From NCBI RefSeq assembly GCF_016775155.1, contig NZ_JAEUGD010000042.1:648100-712099 (forward strand): 64,000 bases of DNA, written 5' to 3'. How positions within the stretch are numbered: position 1 is the first letter of the stretch; each line of letters opens with the position of its first letter. The notes beneath the pieces were generated by a model. That model saw only the letters and a list, made by a program, of their open reading frames with translations, did not search any database and was not told the origin of the DNA. The stretch is from Fulvivirga marina (GTDB taxonomy: Bacteria; Bacteroidota; Bacteroidia; Cytophagales; Cyclobacteriaceae). The position numbers were made by a program, and so were the translations under genes. This document shows positions 54,440-64,000 of the stretch, one piece after another.

Positions 54440-57400
54440 ATGAAAAAGATTTATCTTTTTATGAGAATCCCATGCTTTTGTCTCATTGCGATTTTTTTGT
54501 TAATGCATGAGGTTACTGCCCAAAATAAACAGGCGGTACATCAGGGTGTATTACGAATAAAAGTTGCAGAGACAACAGCATCTTACTTACAAAAGGCGCA
54601 AATGTCCAGGACTTCCCAAGGGTATTTGCGTACAGGAAATGTGTCGTTGGATAGAGCCATGACAAATAGCAAGGCCACCAACATGAAACGCGTTTTCAGA
54701 CATGGAGGGAAGTTTGAAGCGAAACATCGCAAACACGGACTTCATCTTTGGTATGAAGTGGAGATCGATGAAAACACCGATGTCAACCAAGCTGTATCAA
54801 TGTTTGGAGAGTTGGCTGAAGTCATCGAATCTGAGCCTATATATGAAAAACATATAGGCGGTCGTGAGCGGATGTTGTCAGAGGCTAAAATAATGATGCC
54901 TTTGAATACAGCGCCTGACGATCCTCGGTTCGTAGATCAATGGCACTATAATAATACAGGTCAGACAGGGGGAACCCCCGGGGCTGATATTAGTTTATTA
55001 CAGGCCTGGAATACTGAAACAGGCAATAGCCAGGTAATTGTTGCAGTTACAGATGGTGGTATCGACGTGGATCACGAAGATCTTGCCGCTAACATGTGGG
55101 TCAATACAAATGAAATCCCTAATAATAACATAGATGATGACAATAACGGGTACGTCGATGACATCTATGGATATGGTTTTGGGGATAACACGGGTGAGAT
55201 CCCCGCAGATTTACATGGTACTCACGTTGGGGGTACAGTATCTGCGGTTACCAACAATGGTATTGGAGTATCCGGCGTAGCCGGAGGAGATGGCTCAGGT
55301 AATGGTGTACGACTAATGTCTTGTGCCGCTTTTGGGGCTACAAGTACAGGAGGTTTTGCAGAAACCTATGTTTATGGCGCTGACAATGGTGCGGTTATTT
55401 CTCAGAACAGTTGGGGTTATACCACTGCTGGAAATTTTGAGCAAGCCGTGCTAGACGCTATAGACTATTTTATAGCAGAGGCAGGTTACGACGAATTGGG
55501 TAACCCTGTTGGTCCTATGCAAGGTGGCCTAGTTATATTTGCCGCTGGTAATGACGGTTCTTTTGGAGAGTATTACCCAGGATTTTATGATCCGGTACTT
55601 GCTGTTGGTGGTACAGACCACAACGATGATCAATATGTTTCTTCAAACAGAGGAGACTGGGTTGATGTGGCGGCACCTGCGGTTAATGTACTAAGTACAT
55701 TCCCTAACAACCAGTACTCTTCGATTTCAGGTACTTCTATGGCTTGTCCTCACGTATCAGGACTTGCAGCGCTAATTGTTTCCCAGAGTATTGGTAACAT
55801 TACCCCTGATCAGGTATGGGCCAGAATAGAGCAAACCGCAGATCCCCTGCCAGGGCTTGAGTTCTTGGGGTCAGGAAGAATTAATGCTTTTGCAGCTCTT
55901 CAGCAAGATGATGGAGTGGCACCGGCAGATGTTAATGATCTCTCTGTAGCTGGGGTTGACCTTTCTAGTGTTACATTACAATGGACAGCTCCAACCGATG
56001 CGGGTAACGGATCGGCATCATCTTATGATGTGAGGTATTCAACTTCGCCCATTACTGCGGCTAATTTTGATGCAGCTACCCCAGTATCTGATCAACCCAA
56101 AGCATCATTGGCAGGTACACTGGAAAATTATACCGTTACAGGGCTGAGTTCAGCAACTGAATATTACTTTGCCATCAAATCAGAAGATTTCTTTGGCAAT
56201 GTGTCTGGTATCAGTAATGTAGTAACAGCTACTACAGATGATGTGCCTGTGGCTTCAGTTTCCCCGTCTTCGTTAACCGCAGACTTGGTTACCGGTGAAA
56301 CCGAAACTCAAACATTGACCATTACCAATGATGGACAAGGTCCTCTTGAATTTGATGTTTCATTCGGAGGAACGGTATTTACCCCGACCGTTGCTTCCAG
56401 CCAGCCTAAAACTATTAAGCCACATGCTAAAACGCTATCTACCAAGAAGGCTTATACGCAAAGTGGTGTTCAGGTATTAGCAGGAGCACAATACAGCACT
56501 GGTTTCGAGTCTTTCAATACAGGTACACTGGACAATCAGGATGGGTGGTCTACTAGTAGCTCACAGGATTATGACATTAGTACGTCCATGCCATTTGCAG
56601 GTGCTAAACATGTATTGGGAACATCTACAGCAGCTGGTTCTAATTCTCTGGCCTTTGGTCCTAATGTTGGAATTGGTTCAGAGGCTTACTCTTCGACTTC
56701 AGCAAAAATTAAGATCGAAGGTGAAGGTGTTACCTGGCAATACATACCTCAGTCTCCTACTGCCGAGTTGGTAGTGACCCGATTGAGCTTTGACGCCGAT
56801 GGTGGTATTTCTGTTCTTGATGGTGATGCCGGTGATTACGTTTCTATTCCTCACGCTATTCCTTCAGGTTACTTTGATCTGAAAATGGTTGTGGATAGAG
56901 AAACGTTTGATATGAATATCTACTTCAACAATGAGTTGGTATTTGTAGGTAAAGCTTTTACAGGAGATATCGAGCAAATTGTATTGCTATCTCCCATGGA
57001 AGCTGTAGGTAGTGAGTTTTACATGGATGATATTCAGATCTATGACGGTGAAATCGATACCTATCCATTCCTAAGTGCTGATATTACCAGTGGCACAGTA
57101 GCTGCAGGTCAGTCTCAGGATATTCAGGTTACTTTTGATGCTACAGGTTTGTTTGGAGGTACTTATCAGAATGAAATACAGATAAGCACCAATGATCCGG
57201 CCAACGCAGCAATCGTAGTGCCTGCCACTTTGAATGTTGAAGGTACAGGTAAACCAATTGTTGCTGTTAATCCTGAGGCGTTGGGATTCCTTGATACTTT
57301 TGTGGGAGGTACAGATAGCCAAGTGCTGGATATCACCAATGGAGGTACTGAGATACTTCAGGTAAATGATATCAACTTCACTTCGCCAGATTTTACTGTT

Positions 57401-60400
57401 ATTGCAGGGGATACAGCTTTTACGCTTGCTCCATTTGAGAAATATCAGATTACTGTACAGTTCTCACCATCTTCTTTAGGAGAGATCACTGGTAACCTGG
57501 TAATATCAAGCAATGATTCTGATGCTCCTGAATTGCAGGTACCCGTAAGTGGTACAGGTGTTGAAGCTCCAATTATAGCTGTAACCCCTTCTTCACTGGA
57601 GGCTGAGCTGGAAAGAGGAGATACAACTTCAAGAGTATTAACAATAACTAATAATGGAGTGGCAGCACTCAATTATGCAATAGAAGTAAGTGCTGCGGAA
57701 GGAGCCTCTCTGGCATCAGTTAGCATGGAGCTGCCCGCCAGGGCCAGCAGAGCCATGTCGATGGGTGCCGTGAAGCAAAGTTCTGCCGGAACCTTTGCCG
57801 GAATGCAGGTATTGTCCAATGTACATTTATCTGCGGAAAATGTGCAGGTGCTTATTCTGACACCAGATGATGACGTTTCTGATTTAGAGTCAGCTTTAAG
57901 TGCTTTTCCTGATATTGATGTAGCAAGATACCCCAAAGCTTCACTTCCGGGAATTACACTGGCTGATGTTGAAGGTTATGATGTTATCATAACCACTAAT
58001 AATACGCAGTGGCAAGCAGGTGGTAACGTAAGTCCCGGGCTGATTGGTGATCTGCTTGCAGATTATGTCGATCAGGGTGGAAAGGTAATCGCTAACTGCT
58101 TTGTTTATGATTACGATGCGTGGGCACTTGATGGTCGATTTATAACCGAAAACTATGGGCCATTTACAGTAAGTAGTACTGACTTTACTAACGATGTTAC
58201 GTTGGGTACAGTTCATGAGCCGGGCCACCCTGTCATGGAGAATGTATCCGCTATTGGCAATACATACCTGTTCCAGAACCCAGGTGTAGCTTCAGGAGCT
58301 ACTTTGATCGCCGATTGGTCTGATGGGAACCCTTTTGTAGCAGCTAATGATAACGTAGTAGCATTGAATTTACTACCTAGTAGTGGTGACGGTGTTCCTG
58401 GCTGGACAGGAGATCTGCCTACACTATATCATAATGCCATCATGTGGCTGTCAGGAGCAAGCTTTGTGTCAACTGATATTAAGGAAGGTACTCTTGCATC
58501 CGGTGAGTCTGTAGACGTTAAGGTTGCTATAAGTGCCGAAGGACTTGAGGCAGGTTTATATGAAGCTAATCTGGATATCACATCTAATGATCCCGTTAAT
58601 AGTTTAGTTCAGGTGCCGGTTTCTTTGACTGTACTTGGGCCAGCTGTTTCTGCTAACCCTGGATCTTTTGATGTAACTGTGATCAAGGGGCTTTCTGAAA
58701 CACATCAGCTTACTTTATCTAACAAAGGTTCTCGCGATGCCGATTATATCATCGATATCGTAAATGGAACTCCTGAGCCAGAGCCTACCTTCAGTGCAAG
58801 TTATGCAAATACGGCTCCTAGAAGCAATGCCTTCAATGGAACTGTTTTGGATGTCACTGCAGCAGTAGCTAAGGGTGCAAGCCAATTGGCAAATGGAGAT
58901 GATATTTATAGAACTGGTTTTGAAAACTTTGCTTCCGGAAATATTAACGGACAGCAGGGGTGGACAGGTCAATACGGAAACTGGAGAATTGAAGCGACTA
59001 ACCCTGCTACAGGAAGTCAGCATTTCAGAGGTTTGTCTGATGGCCTTGGTCAGTCAGCTGCTTTTACTCCTCAATTAGAGATGGGTGGAGAGACTGTAGC
59101 TACAGCGTCTATGGATATAGATCTGGAAGCCGGAGCATCATGGTGGATCTCTACGGAGTCTTCTACGGCTATCAACGCTCGTGTGGTATTTGATCCTCAG
59201 GGTAATGTAATAATGGTTTCTGATGATGGTGCCGGAGGTGCTACATTGGATACTTTGACTTACAGTGCGCCTGATGATTATTTTAATATCGCATTTGAAG
59301 TAGATAAAGTATCTGGAAACTTCAAGTTCTATATAGATAATGTAGAGGTATTTGAAGGGAAAGCCTTCTCTACGGATCTTGAATTTGTAGCCATAGTTTC
59401 TCAAATGGAAACTGCCGGACCTACTTTTGATATGGATAACCTGTCAGTTTATGAAGGTGCATTAGTGCCTCCATTCCTGAGTCTGTCAGATTATGCAGGA
59501 TTGATCCCTGCCGGGTCGAGTGTTACGCTTGATGTTGAATTTGATGGTTCTCAAATTGACTTCGGTACTTACTTCAGAGATATCCAGGTATTTATTGGCG
59601 GAGCGTCTAATCCTGATATCGTAATCCCTGCAACATTTACTGTTACAGGACAATCTTCAGTGGAGGTTACCCCTCAGGTACTTGAGCAGGTGGTGAACTA
59701 CCAGGAAGAGGAGGCTACCTCATTCATGATCAAAAACACAGGAGGTAAAGACCTGAATTTTGATATAGGTGTGTTTGGTGCTGACCTTGAAGATCAGAGA
59801 ATGCGTATGGCGGAAGCCAGAATACCAGCTGCTTCAAGAGCTAAATTCGAGAAAAGTTTGGCATATGAAGCTACTCAAACACGTTCTGCAAGTGTAGTTC
59901 AACTGGTAGAAGGTGAAACCATCTTTGCAGAAAACTTCGACGGAGGTACATTCCCTCCAGCAAGCTGGACTATAGCTGATAATGAAGGGTCTGGTTTAGT
60001 GTGGAGCACGCTTGCAGATCAGGAGTTAGAAAACTGGGCTGGTTCAGGAGAGGCAGCTTCTGTGAACAGTGATGCTAATCAGGGAGTAGAGTTTGACACT
60101 GAGTTGATAACTCCTGCTATTGATATCGCTGGCAGAACCGGAATAGTAGTGCAGTACAATGCCAACTACAGAAACTTTATCGGTTCAGATTTCCTTGACC
60201 TGGAAGTGACCACGGATAATGGTGCTACCTGGACTACGGTACTTAGCTGGAACGAATCACATGGTACAGGCTTTGGCGCTCCGGGTGAATTCGTAGTTGC
60301 TGAACTGGATGCTTATGTGGCAGGAGCTTCTGAAATGAAGTTGAGATGGAGATACTATGATCCTAACTCAGGTGACTGGGATTTCTATGCACAAATTGAT

Positions 60401-63400
60401 GATATCCAGGTATTGGCAGACGCTACTACATGGTTGACAGTTTCTCCTGCAAGTGGTACTGTGCCAGTGGGAGAGGAGCTGAAGATCGATGTTACATTCA
60501 GTGCAGCCAAAGTTGATGCGGGTGAATACTTCGCTGGTATTTTGGTGAACAGTAATGCAGCCAATATGCCTGTTGCATCTGTATTTGCTATGATGAAAGT
60601 GCTGAGAGCTGCCAATATTGAGGTTAGCCCTACTTCTTTAGAGCAGGTACTGGTTACAGGTTTCTCTGATACCCAAACTTTGAACATTACTAATAATGGA
60701 GAAAGCGTGCTGAGGTACGAATTGGGAGGATATCTGAAAAACAGTAAGGTTGTATCTGTAAGTAAAGAGGGTGCCGAAAGAATAGCGCCTAACCTGAGAA
60801 CTTCTCGTTACGATGGAGAACTGTATCAGGGTATAAAAGCTATCTCTCTTTCTAATGTAGAGCAAGATGCAAGTACTTTGGCTTATGGTACCGATTTCGA
60901 AAGCTTCGATTTGGGTGATATCAATGGCCAAAACAACTGGTTAGCTCAATATGGCAACTGGACGGTTGAAGCAGAAAATGCAGATAGCGGTGAGAAGCAC
61001 TTCAGAGGCCTTGCTGACGGACTTGGTCAGTCACTCGCTATTACTCCAGGTGTAGGTATTGGCACTGAGCCTGTATCTTCGTTTACTACTGATGTTAATG
61101 TTAGTGGAACAGGTGTAACCTGGCAGATCATACCACAGTCTACCACTGCAGAACTTGTTATTACAAGGTTGCAGATAAGTCCTGACGGATCTATGGAGGC
61201 ACTTGTAGATGATGGCGCCGGTGGTGGTGTATACGAAACTGTTATTGATGCTGTAAGTACTTCATACTTCAACCTGAAGCTTGAAGTAGACAGAGCAACC
61301 AGCGAGTTTACAGTATTTATAGATCAGGAAGCTGTTTATACAGGTCAGGGTTTTGCAGGTGATATTGAGGAGGTAGTTGTACTTTCTTTAATGGAGACTG
61401 CAGGTCCTACATTAGATCTGGATGACTTGAATATTTGGGACGGAAATGCTCCGATTCCATTCTTGTCAGCTAACCCTGAGTTTGGAAATATTGCATCTGG
61501 TGAAACCGTAGAGATCGAAGTTACTTTCGATGCTACAAACCTTGAGAAGGGTATTTACAAAGATCAGATCATTGTATATAATAATGATCCTGACCAGCCT
61601 GAGGTTGAAGTGCCAGTAACGCTAGAGGTGATCAACCCTCCTGTACTGGAAGTTTCTCCTGATACTATCATTAGTGATGTGGTGCTGAATACAATGAAAG
61701 CACATACAGTTACTATCGCTAATGCTGGTGAGGCTAATCTTAGATTCGGATTTGTAGGTTATGGAGATGCTCCAATACCTGGTGAGTTCAGAAGAGAAGA
61801 TGACTTTGGTCCTGAAAGAAGGAAAAAAATGCAGGAGGATCTTGAAAAGTCGAGAGCATACGATCCTGCAAGACCTGTAACCTTCATGGAAGGCGAGCGG
61901 TTACTGTTTGAGGGCTTTGAAGGTACTACTTTCCCTCCTGAAGGATGGACGTTAGTTGATAACGAAGGTACTGGAGTAGTTTGGGAGTCTTCAGATAATA
62001 ACTATACCGGAGGCACTGGAAAATCTGCGATTGCCAATAGCGATGCGGCAGGTACTGCAGAATTTGATACCGAGTTGATCACGCCTGAGTTGAATATTGA
62101 AGGTAAAGAAGGTGTGGCTGTTCAATATTATGTGAACTACCAAAACTACCTCAACCAGGATTTCCTTAATCTGGATATCAGTACTGACGGTGGTAGTTCA
62201 TGGACCACTGTTCTTAGCTGGAACGAGGATCACGGAAGTTTATTCAATGTTCCTGGTGAGTTCGTAAGTGTACCTTTGGATGAGTACCTTACAGGAGCAT
62301 CTACCATGATGCTGAGATGGCATTATTATGACCCTAATACCGGTGATTATGACTGGTATGCGCAGATTGATGATGTTGAAATTATCTATGAAGGTATCCA
62401 GTGGTTAACTGTTGATCCGGGACAAGGTATGGTCTCAGGTGGTGAATCTTTAGATGTAACCGTAACCTTTGATGCTACCGAAGTCGAAGCGGGAAAGTAT
62501 GTAAAAGACCTTCTTTTACTGACGAATGTTCCTTCTGAACCGGAGAAAGTACTTCATATGGTGATGAACGCTGTGGGTATTGAGCCACTGACTCTTGAGT
62601 CATTATGTTCTGATAATCCTGACCAGGAAAGAAGATGGAGCGTTTACAACCCTAATAGCTTTGAAGTAGATACCTACTGGTTTATTGTAGGTTCGAATGA
62701 GGGTGACAGTCTTACTGTAAAACCTGGTGAGAATATCTTTACCAGCAATACTTTAAGCGACAGACCAAATACGTTGAAACTGAAGTGGCTGGATGAGAAT
62801 CAGCACCCTCAGGAAGCGATCAAAGAGTCTGCTTTCAACCCTTGTAGTATTGAAGAGCTTACGCTTGAGTCGCCATGCTCTAACAACCCTGATCTATTCA
62901 GAAGATGGAAAGTAAGCAATGCTAATCCATTCGGAATAATGGTGAACTGGGAAGTAATGGGTACAAATCAAAGCGGTAGCTTATGGGTGGCCAATGGAGT
63001 TACATACTTCTATACAGAGGCCATAAGTGGTGATAACACTGCCAGAGTTACTTGGTTGGATGCTGAAGGCGTTGAGCACGAAGCGGTTCAAACATCAAGT
63101 GGTGAGGTTTGTGATATAGATAACTCTTGTATGGGTGGAGAGGTGATCTCATTCACGCAAGGTTTGAGAAAGAAAGGTACCATGGTACCGCCACGTAGAA
63201 GTAACCCAGAACTAGCCCTTGGAACACCGGAAGAAAACAGTGAGATCAATTTTGTTTCTCTTGGTTTCGGAGGTGAGTTAGTGATCAAACTCAATAATAT
63301 AGTGGCTGACCAGCCAGGTGATGACTTCATTGTATTCGAAACTACATATAATGATGTGGATGATGAGTGCGGAGTTTACCCTGAAACAGCCGATATTTAT

Positions 63401-63910
63401 GTGTCTGACAACGGAGTTGATTTCTACTTTGTAGGGTCAGCCTGCAAGGATGCAGCGTTTGATATTTCAAAAAGTGGTTTGATGGATATCCAGTATATCA
63501 AAATAGTGGATACTTCAGATATCAACTACAAAGGCTTCGGTCCGGCAGCAGATGGTTTTGACGTAGACGGTATACACTGTATCAACGCTCACTACTCAGC
63601 GGCGAGACACTACGACTTCGGCTTGCCGAATACCGTACCTAACGAGCCTTATGAGAAAGCGATAACTACTTTCCCTAACCCATTCCAGGATAAGATATCC
63701 GTAACTATGGAAGTTGAGGAAGAGGGAGTATATGAAGTGATGGTACATGACATCTACGGTGCATTGATCTATAAAGGAAAAGCAAACTCTTCACTGGGTG
63801 AGCTGAGAACTGAGATTGATGCCAGAGGATTTGCCAGAGGTACTTATACCATAACCATTACCTCAGAGGACGAACGCTACAAAGAATCTAATCTGTTGAT
63901 TAAGAAGTAG
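54440..63910 (+). CDS. giant secreted subtilisin-like protease with repeated modules and a T9SS sorting domain
   Basis: 3156 aa. Signal peptide ends near VTAQ (about 28), then a propeptide and an S8 catalytic domain with the triad D205 (VTDGGIDVDH), H259 (DLHGTHVGG) and S433 (GTSMACPHVSG). It is followed by a fibronectin-III domain (about 494-600) and an alternating series: three related about 185-residue modules (TGFESFNTG, TGFENFASG and TDFESFDLG starts at about 56502, 58912 and 60889), choice-of-anchor-D/ASH-type beta domains, a GATase1-like module (57845-58460), and two adhesin-like modules (59922-60420, 61899-62390). Near the C terminus come two LESxCSxNPD repeats, a further beta domain and a T9SS type A sorting domain (FPNPFQDKISV...GTYTITIT). 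Confidence 0.9.
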   Translation: MKKIYLFMRIPCFCLIAIFLLMHEVTAQNKQAVHQGVLRIKVAETTASYLQKAQMSRTSQGYLRTGNVSLDRAMTNSKATNMKRVFRHGGKFEAKHRKHGLHLWYEVEIDENTDVNQAVSMFGELAEVIESEPIYEKHIGGRERMLSEAKIMMPLNTAPDDPRFVDQWHYNNTGQTGGTPGADISLLQAWNTETGNSQVIVAVTDGGIDVDHEDLAANMWVNTNEIPNNNIDDDNNGYVDDIYGYGFGDNTGEIPADLHGTHVGGTVSAVTNNGIGVSGVAGGDGSGNGVRLMSCAAFGATSTGGFAETYVYGADNGAVISQNSWGYTTAGNFEQAVLDAIDYFIAEAGYDELGNPVGPMQGGLVIFAAGNDGSFGEYYPGFYDPVLAVGGTDHNDDQYVSSNRGDWVDVAAPAVNVLSTFPNNQYSSISGTSMACPHVSGLAALIVSQSIGNITPDQVWARIEQTADPLPGLEFLGSGRINAFAALQQDDGVAPADVNDLSVAGVDLSSVTLQWTAPTDAGNGSASSYDVRYSTSPITAANFDAATPVSDQPKASLAGTLENYTVTGLSSATEYYFAIKSEDFFGNVSGISNVVTATTDDVPVASVSPSSLTADLVTGETETQTLTITNDGQGPLEFDVSFGGTVFTPTVASSQPKTIKPHAKTLSTKKAYTQSGVQVLAGAQYSTGFESFNTGTLDNQDGWSTSSSQDYDISTSMPFAGAKHVLGTSTAAGSNSLAFGPNVGIGSEAYSSTSAKIKIEGEGVTWQYIPQSPTAELVVTRLSFDADGGISVLDGDAGDYVSIPHAIPSGYFDLKMVVDRETFDMNIYFNNELVFVGKAFTGDIEQIVLLSPMEAVGSEFYMDDIQIYDGEIDTYPFLSADITSGTVAAGQSQDIQVTFDATGLFGGTYQNEIQISTNDPANAAIVVPATLNVEGTGKPIVAVNPEALGFLDTFVGGTDSQVLDITNGGTEILQVNDINFTSPDFTVIAGDTAFTLAPFEKYQITVQFSPSSLGEITGNLVISSNDSDAPELQVPVSGTGVEAPIIAVTPSSLEAELERGDTTSRVLTITNNGVAALNYAIEVSAAEGASLASVSMELPARASRAMSMGAVKQSSAGTFAGMQVLSNVHLSAENVQVLILTPDDDVSDLESALSAFPDIDVARYPKASLPGITLADVEGYDVIITTNNTQWQAGGNVSPGLIGDLLADYVDQGGKVIANCFVYDYDAWALDGRFITENYGPFTVSSTDFTNDVTLGTVHEPGHPVMENVSAIGNTYLFQNPGVASGATLIADWSDGNPFVAANDNVVALNLLPSSGDGVPGWTGDLPTLYHNAIMWLSGASFVSTDIKEGTLASGESVDVKVAISAEGLEAGLYEANLDITSNDPVNSLVQVPVSLTVLGPAVSANPGSFDVTVIKGLSETHQLTLSNKGSRDADYIIDIVNGTPEPEPTFSASYANTAPRSNAFNGTVLDVTAAVAKGASQLANGDDIYRTGFENFASGNINGQQGWTGQYGNWRIEATNPATGSQHFRGLSDGLGQSAAFTPQLEMGGETVATASMDIDLEAGASWWISTESSTAINARVVFDPQGNVIMVSDDGAGGATLDTLTYSAPDDYFNIAFEVDKVSGNFKFYIDNVEVFEGKAFSTDLEFVAIVSQMETAGPTFDMDNLSVYEGALVPPFLSLSDYAGLIPAGSSVTLDVEFDGSQIDFGTYFRDIQVFIGGASNPDIVIPATFTVTGQSSVEVTPQVLEQVVNYQEEEATSFMIKNTGGKDLNFDIGVFGADLEDQRMRMAEARIPAASRAKFEKSLAYEATQTRSASVVQLVEGETIFAENFDGGTFPPASWTIADNEGSGLVWSTLADQELENWAGSGEAASVNSDANQGVEFDTELITPAIDIAGRTGIVVQYNANYRNFIGSDFLDLEVTTDNGATWTTVLSWNESHGTGFGAPGEFVVAELDAYVAGASEMKLRWRYYDPNSGDWDFYAQIDDIQVLADATTWLTVSPASGTVPVGEELKIDVTFSAAKVDAGEYFAGILVNSNAANMPVASVFAMMKVLRAANIEVSPTSLEQVLVTGFSDTQTLNITNNGESVLRYELGGYLKNSKVVSVSKEGAERIAPNLRTSRYDGELYQGIKAISLSNVEQDASTLAYGTDFESFDLGDINGQNNWLAQYGNWTVEAENADSGEKHFRGLADGLGQSLAITPGVGIGTEPVSSFTTDVNVSGTGVTWQIIPQSTTAELVITRLQISPDGSMEALVDDGAGGGVYETVIDAVSTSYFNLKLEVDRATSEFTVFIDQEAVYTGQGFAGDIEEVVVLSLMETAGPTLDLDDLNIWDGNAPIPFLSANPEFGNIASGETVEIEVTFDATNLEKGIYKDQIIVYNNDPDQPEVEVPVTLEVINPPVLEVSPDTIISDVVLNTMKAHTVTIANAGEANLRFGFVGYGDAPIPGEFRREDDFGPERRKKMQEDLEKSRAYDPARPVTFMEGERLLFEGFEGTTFPPEGWTLVDNEGTGVVWESSDNNYTGGTGKSAIANSDAAGTAEFDTELITPELNIEGKEGVAVQYYVNYQNYLNQDFLNLDISTDGGSSWTTVLSWNEDHGSLFNVPGEFVSVPLDEYLTGASTMMLRWHYYDPNTGDYDWYAQIDDVEIIYEGIQWLTVDPGQGMVSGGESLDVTVTFDATEVEAGKYVKDLLLLTNVPSEPEKVLHMVMNAVGIEPLTLESLCSDNPDQERRWSVYNPNSFEVDTYWFIVGSNEGDSLTVKPGENIFTSNTLSDRPNTLKLKWLDENQHPQEAIKESAFNPCSIEELTLESPCSNNPDLFRRWKVSNANPFGIMVNWEVMGTNQSGSLWVANGVTYFYTEAISGDNTARVTWLDAEGVEHEAVQTSSGEVCDIDNSCMGGEVISFTQGLRKKGTMVPPRRSNPELALGTPEENSEINFVSLGFGGELVIKLNNIVADQPGDDFIVFETTYNDVDDECGVYPETADIYVSDNGVDFYFVGSACKDAAFDISKSGLMDIQYIKIVDTSDINYKGFGPAADGFDVDGIHCINAHYSAARHYDFGLPNTVPNEPYEKAITTFPNPFQDKISVTMEVEEEGVYEVMVHDIYGALIYKGKANSSLGELRTEIDARGFARGTYTITITSEDERYKESNLLIKK

Positions 63911-63938
63911 TGTTTTAATATAGGTTGAATTGGAGAGG

Positions 63939-63970
63939 CCGTCTCAAAAGTCATTTTGGGACGGTTTTCT
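63939..63970 (+). terminator. terminator of the protease gene
   Basis: CCGTCTCAAAA (63939-63949) pairs with TTTTGGGACGG (63954-63964), 11 bp with one G-U pair, followed by TTTTCTTTTT. The remaining 30 bases of the window hold no feature. Confidence 0.85.
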
Positions 63971-64000
63971 TTTTCAACAGATTTAGATGTTTTTAGAATT

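Overview
The window is a 64 kb piece of a moderately AT-rich chromosome from a member of the Bacteroidota, most likely a Cytophagales relative. I infer this from the BACON domain, the S8 protease with a type IX secretion (T9SS) sorting domain, lipoproteins whose lipobox Cys is followed by S-D/E-rich residues, LytS/LytTR signalling pairs, the DUF2851 and DUF3078 families, and promoters resembling TAnnTTTG. Gene starts rarely show a Shine-Dalgarno sequence. The species cannot be named from the sequence alone.

Layout. (1) 1-11,480: the branched-chain amino-acid block. It holds leuA (partial), leuC, leuD and leuB, then an Ile-rich leader peptide with an attenuator, then ilvE-ilvD-ilvB-ilvN-ilvC-ilvA, closed by a bidirectional terminator. 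Together these genes cover Thr to Ile, pyruvate to Val, and 2-ketoisovalerate to Leu. (2) 11.5-25.6 kb: envelope and housekeeping genes. These are an M57-like metallopeptidase lipoprotein, PBP1C, two tandem SPOR-like/OmpA proteins, asparagine synthase behind a TPR histidine kinase, a YdiJ-like FAD/Fe-S dehydrogenase, an NlpC/P60 lipoprotein and tRNA-Ala(GGC). (3) 25.7-32.7 kb: a more accessory stretch with lipoproteins, an acyltransferase, a degenerate nucleotidyltransferase-like gene, a Crp/Fnr regulator, an HD nucleotidase, an IS4-type insertion sequence with a dead transposase, and two overlapping micro-ORFs. (4) 32.9-38.8 kb: an OsmC/ACT/ArsR/DinB run, then a two-kinase LytS/LytTR signalling cluster. 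(5) 38.9-51.3 kb: a surface lipoprotein, the pyrF-DUF2851-membrane protein-NeuD-phosphorylase run, the M16 protease-methyltransferase-MltD operon, a lone receiver protein and a DUF3078 barrel. (6) 51.5-54.2 kb: dnaX with an internal A10 frameshift site and a DUF481-like barrel. (7) 54.4-63.9 kb: one 3156-residue secreted subtilase built from repeated modules.

The strongest non-routine signals are regulatory. One is an Ile-codon leader whose last codons can pair with the 5' arm of the downstream terminator, which makes a complete two-state attenuator for ilvEDBNCA. The second is a dnaX gene whose 0-frame stops just after a run of ten A, while the -1 frame runs on for 206 residues, the arrangement expected for making short (gamma-like) and long (tau-like) products. 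An IS4-family element is also inserted, with a perfect 10-bp target duplication, inside an older 18-bp palindrome. One of the two LytS kinases lacks the ATP-binding motifs. I saw no CRISPR array, prophage or recognisable defence island.
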